Shown piece after piece: positions 5,881-6,618 of a DNA stretch of 6,618 nt. The DNA is from Spirochaetaceae bacterium (GTDB taxonomy: Bacteria > Spirochaetota > Spirochaetia > Treponematales > Breznakiellaceae), in assembly GCA_031283025.1 (NCBI GenBank), contig JAITCP010000106.1:1-6618 (forward strand), in the 5' to 3' direction. A program made the translations under genes and the position numbers. Position 1 is the stretch's first letter; every line of letters starts with the position of its first letter. The notes beneath the pieces were generated by a model. It did no database searches, was not told where the DNA came from, and worked only from the letters and a program-made list of their open reading frames with translations.

Positions 5881-6195
5881 ATGGAATACGGATTGCCCGA
5901 TAATACCCTTAACACGCTTGATTCAATTTTCCGCAAATACCCCGGTATAAGAGAGGTTGTTCTTTACGGCAGCAGGGCGAAAGGGAAGTACCGCAGGGGT
6001 TCCGATATAGATATGTCTCTTAAAACTGATGAAACTTTTACCCATACCGATCTTCTGCGTGTCGTCGGAGATTTTGACGATTCGGATATACCCTACTTTG
6101 TTGATGTTTCAATATATGACCGGTTATCAAACCATGAGTTGAAAGCCCATATCGACCGTGTGGGAAAGGTTCTGTATTCGGTGTACAGTAATTAG
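5881..6195 (+). CDS. mntA: MNT-family minimal nucleotidyltransferase antitoxin (HI0073-like)
   Basis: 104-residue minimal nucleotidyltransferase of the pol-beta fold, the usual partner of HI0074-like HEPN proteins. The active site is complete: GSRAKGKYRRGSDID (30-44) fits GSX10DXD exactly, with Asp42 and Asp44 as metal ligands, and the third acidic residue is probably Asp75 in YFVDVS. In studied pairs this enzyme transfers AMP groups from ATP to the Tyr of the HEPN toxin. ATG 5881 is preferred because the product then begins MEYGL, like many relatives, and it lies one base after the toxin stop. ATG 5866 would add five residues and overlap the toxin gene by 14 nt. Neither has a good Shine-Dalgarno, so coupled translation is likely. 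It ends with UAG. Confidence 0.9.
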   Translation: MEYGLPDNTLNTLDSIFRKYPGIREVVLYGSRAKGKYRRGSDIDMSLKTDETFTHTDLLRVVGDFDDSDIPYFVDVSIYDRLSNHELKAHIDRVGKVLYSVYSN

Positions 6196-6464
6196 TCTGT
6201 CACTATACATTAACCTATGAAGAATGGACAAGATTAAACGATAATGGGCCGTATATCTATTCGGGAATTATAGACCAGATAAGTCAGGAAATAATTAAGC
6301 ATATTCCAACATCCCTGAAGGAAAAAAACCTCACAATAAGTAAAAACATCACTTTAGAAAACATCAATGTATCTTAGGGAATCGTTGATTACGAAATCGA
6401 AAGTTCAGCATACAATCAATAGACAGACATAGTAATTGAAGTATACCATAAAAATGAAGGCAAT
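6192..6464 (+). pseudogene. Decayed reading frame of unknown function, no start codon, two in-frame UAGs
   Basis: After the MNT gene a frame stays open for 61 codons (6192-6374), is broken by UAG at 6375, continues 14 codons to UAG at 6420, and then runs without a stop into the kinase ATG at 6465. There is no in-frame ATG or GTG. The peptide looks protein-like (for example TYEEWTRLNDNGPYIYSG, GIVDYEIESSAYNQ and TDIVIEVYHKNEGN) and has far fewer stops than expected in such AT-rich DNA. I do not recognise the family. A single C-to-T change from CAG would explain each UAG. The likeliest reading is the remnant of a gene truncated at its 5' side; a non-coding chance frame is possible. Confidence 0.4.
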
Positions 6465-6618
6465 ATGAAAACCGTATGAGGGATCGATCTGGGAACCCAG
6501 AGTTGTAAAATTGTTGTTTATGATTATGAAAAAAAGGGCATCATAGCCCAATCATCTGCGCCAGTAGACATGATTACAGAAAGCAACGGCACACGGGAAC
6601 AAAAGTTTGACAATAATT
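6465..6618 (+). pseudogene. FGGY sugar kinase (xylulokinase-like), N-terminus, in-frame UGA at codon 5
   Basis: The reading from ATG 6465 is MKTV-stop-GIDLGTQSCKIVVYDYEKK and onward to the window edge (51 codons plus one base). GIDLGTQSCKIVVYD is the N-terminal phosphate-binding strand-loop of FGGY carbohydrate kinases. The later stretch NGTREQKFD resembles the EQ(D) segment of xylulokinases, which phosphorylate D-xylulose. GAAGG (6456-6460) four bases before the ATG is a fair ribosome site, so the start seems genuine. The UGA at 6477-6479 nevertheless closes the frame, and the next in-frame ATG, near 6570, lies beyond the essential loop. It is most likely a pseudogene or a base error. A xylulokinase would fit the xylan-uptake operon, but the exact sugar cannot be told from this fragment. 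Confidence 0.7.

Noticed and set aside
5370..5936. Minus-strand 188-codon frame opposite the HEPN gene, and other long frames opposite the transporter and xylanase genes
   Set aside because: They are antisense shadows of genes with clear family motifs, and have no ribosome sites or recognisable domains.
6192..6479. Reassignment of UAG or UGA as sense codons, which would fuse the remnant and the kinase
   Set aside because: The rpn, MNT and YtcP-type permease genes all end properly at UAG, and the LplB-type permease ends at UGA in a standard ATGA overlap, so both codons are stops in this genome.
6477..6501. Selenocysteine at the kinase UGA, with the hairpin TCTGGG-AA-CCCAGA (6488-6501) as a recoding element
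   Set aside because: The hairpin is made by codons of the conserved LGTQ loop, starts only 8 nt after the UGA and lacks a recognisable SECIS apical loop. No FGGY kinase needs Sec at this position.

Overview
The window looks like accessory carbohydrate-uptake DNA from a Treponema-like spirochaete, possibly a gut or termite-gut lineage. This is an inference from gene content: a Rpn-type 'putative transposase/invertase' nuclease of the family first modelled on Treponema denticola, an LplB/YtcP-type sugar transporter without its own ATPase, and a GH10 xylanase. Paenibacillus-like or other Firmicutes origins are not excluded. UAA, UAG and UGA all end genes here, so the standard bacterial code applies.

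Minus strand, 4291 down to 1: a tightly packed operon of two ABC permeases, a lipoprotein solute-binding protein and a GH10 endo-xylanase cut by the window edge. Junctions are ATGA (permease/permease) and TAATG (binding protein/xylanase). The logic is coherent: xylan is cut outside the inner membrane, the oligosaccharides are captured by the lipoprotein and imported through the permease pair. The ATPase must be encoded elsewhere. A small hairpin lies in the only sizeable intra-operon gap, before the binding-protein gene.

Minus strand, 5338-4418: an Rpn-family PD-(D/E)XK nuclease with a tandem four-residue repeat near its C terminus. A textbook Shine-Dalgarno sequence sits before an in-frame internal ATG, which predicts a separately translated C-terminal protein of 81 residues. 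This matches the known gene-within-gene toxin-antitoxin design of Rpn genes (RpnL/RpnS). Divergently on the plus strand (5463-6195) is a two-gene HEPN/MNT toxin-antitoxin module with both catalytic motifs intact. The 124-bp space between the two systems holds two good sigma-70-like promoters whose predicted transcription starts fall on or next to the start codons (leaderless mRNAs). An 11-bp motif is shared in the same orientation by both promoters.

Plus strand, 6196-6618: AT-rich, apparently decayed DNA. A start-less 95-codon frame broken by two UAGs runs in frame into the N terminus of an FGGY sugar kinase (xylulokinase-like), which itself carries UGA at codon 5. The window ends inside the kinase. 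The most notable content is the Rpn gene-within-gene together with its shared, leaderless divergent promoter region facing a second toxin-antitoxin system.
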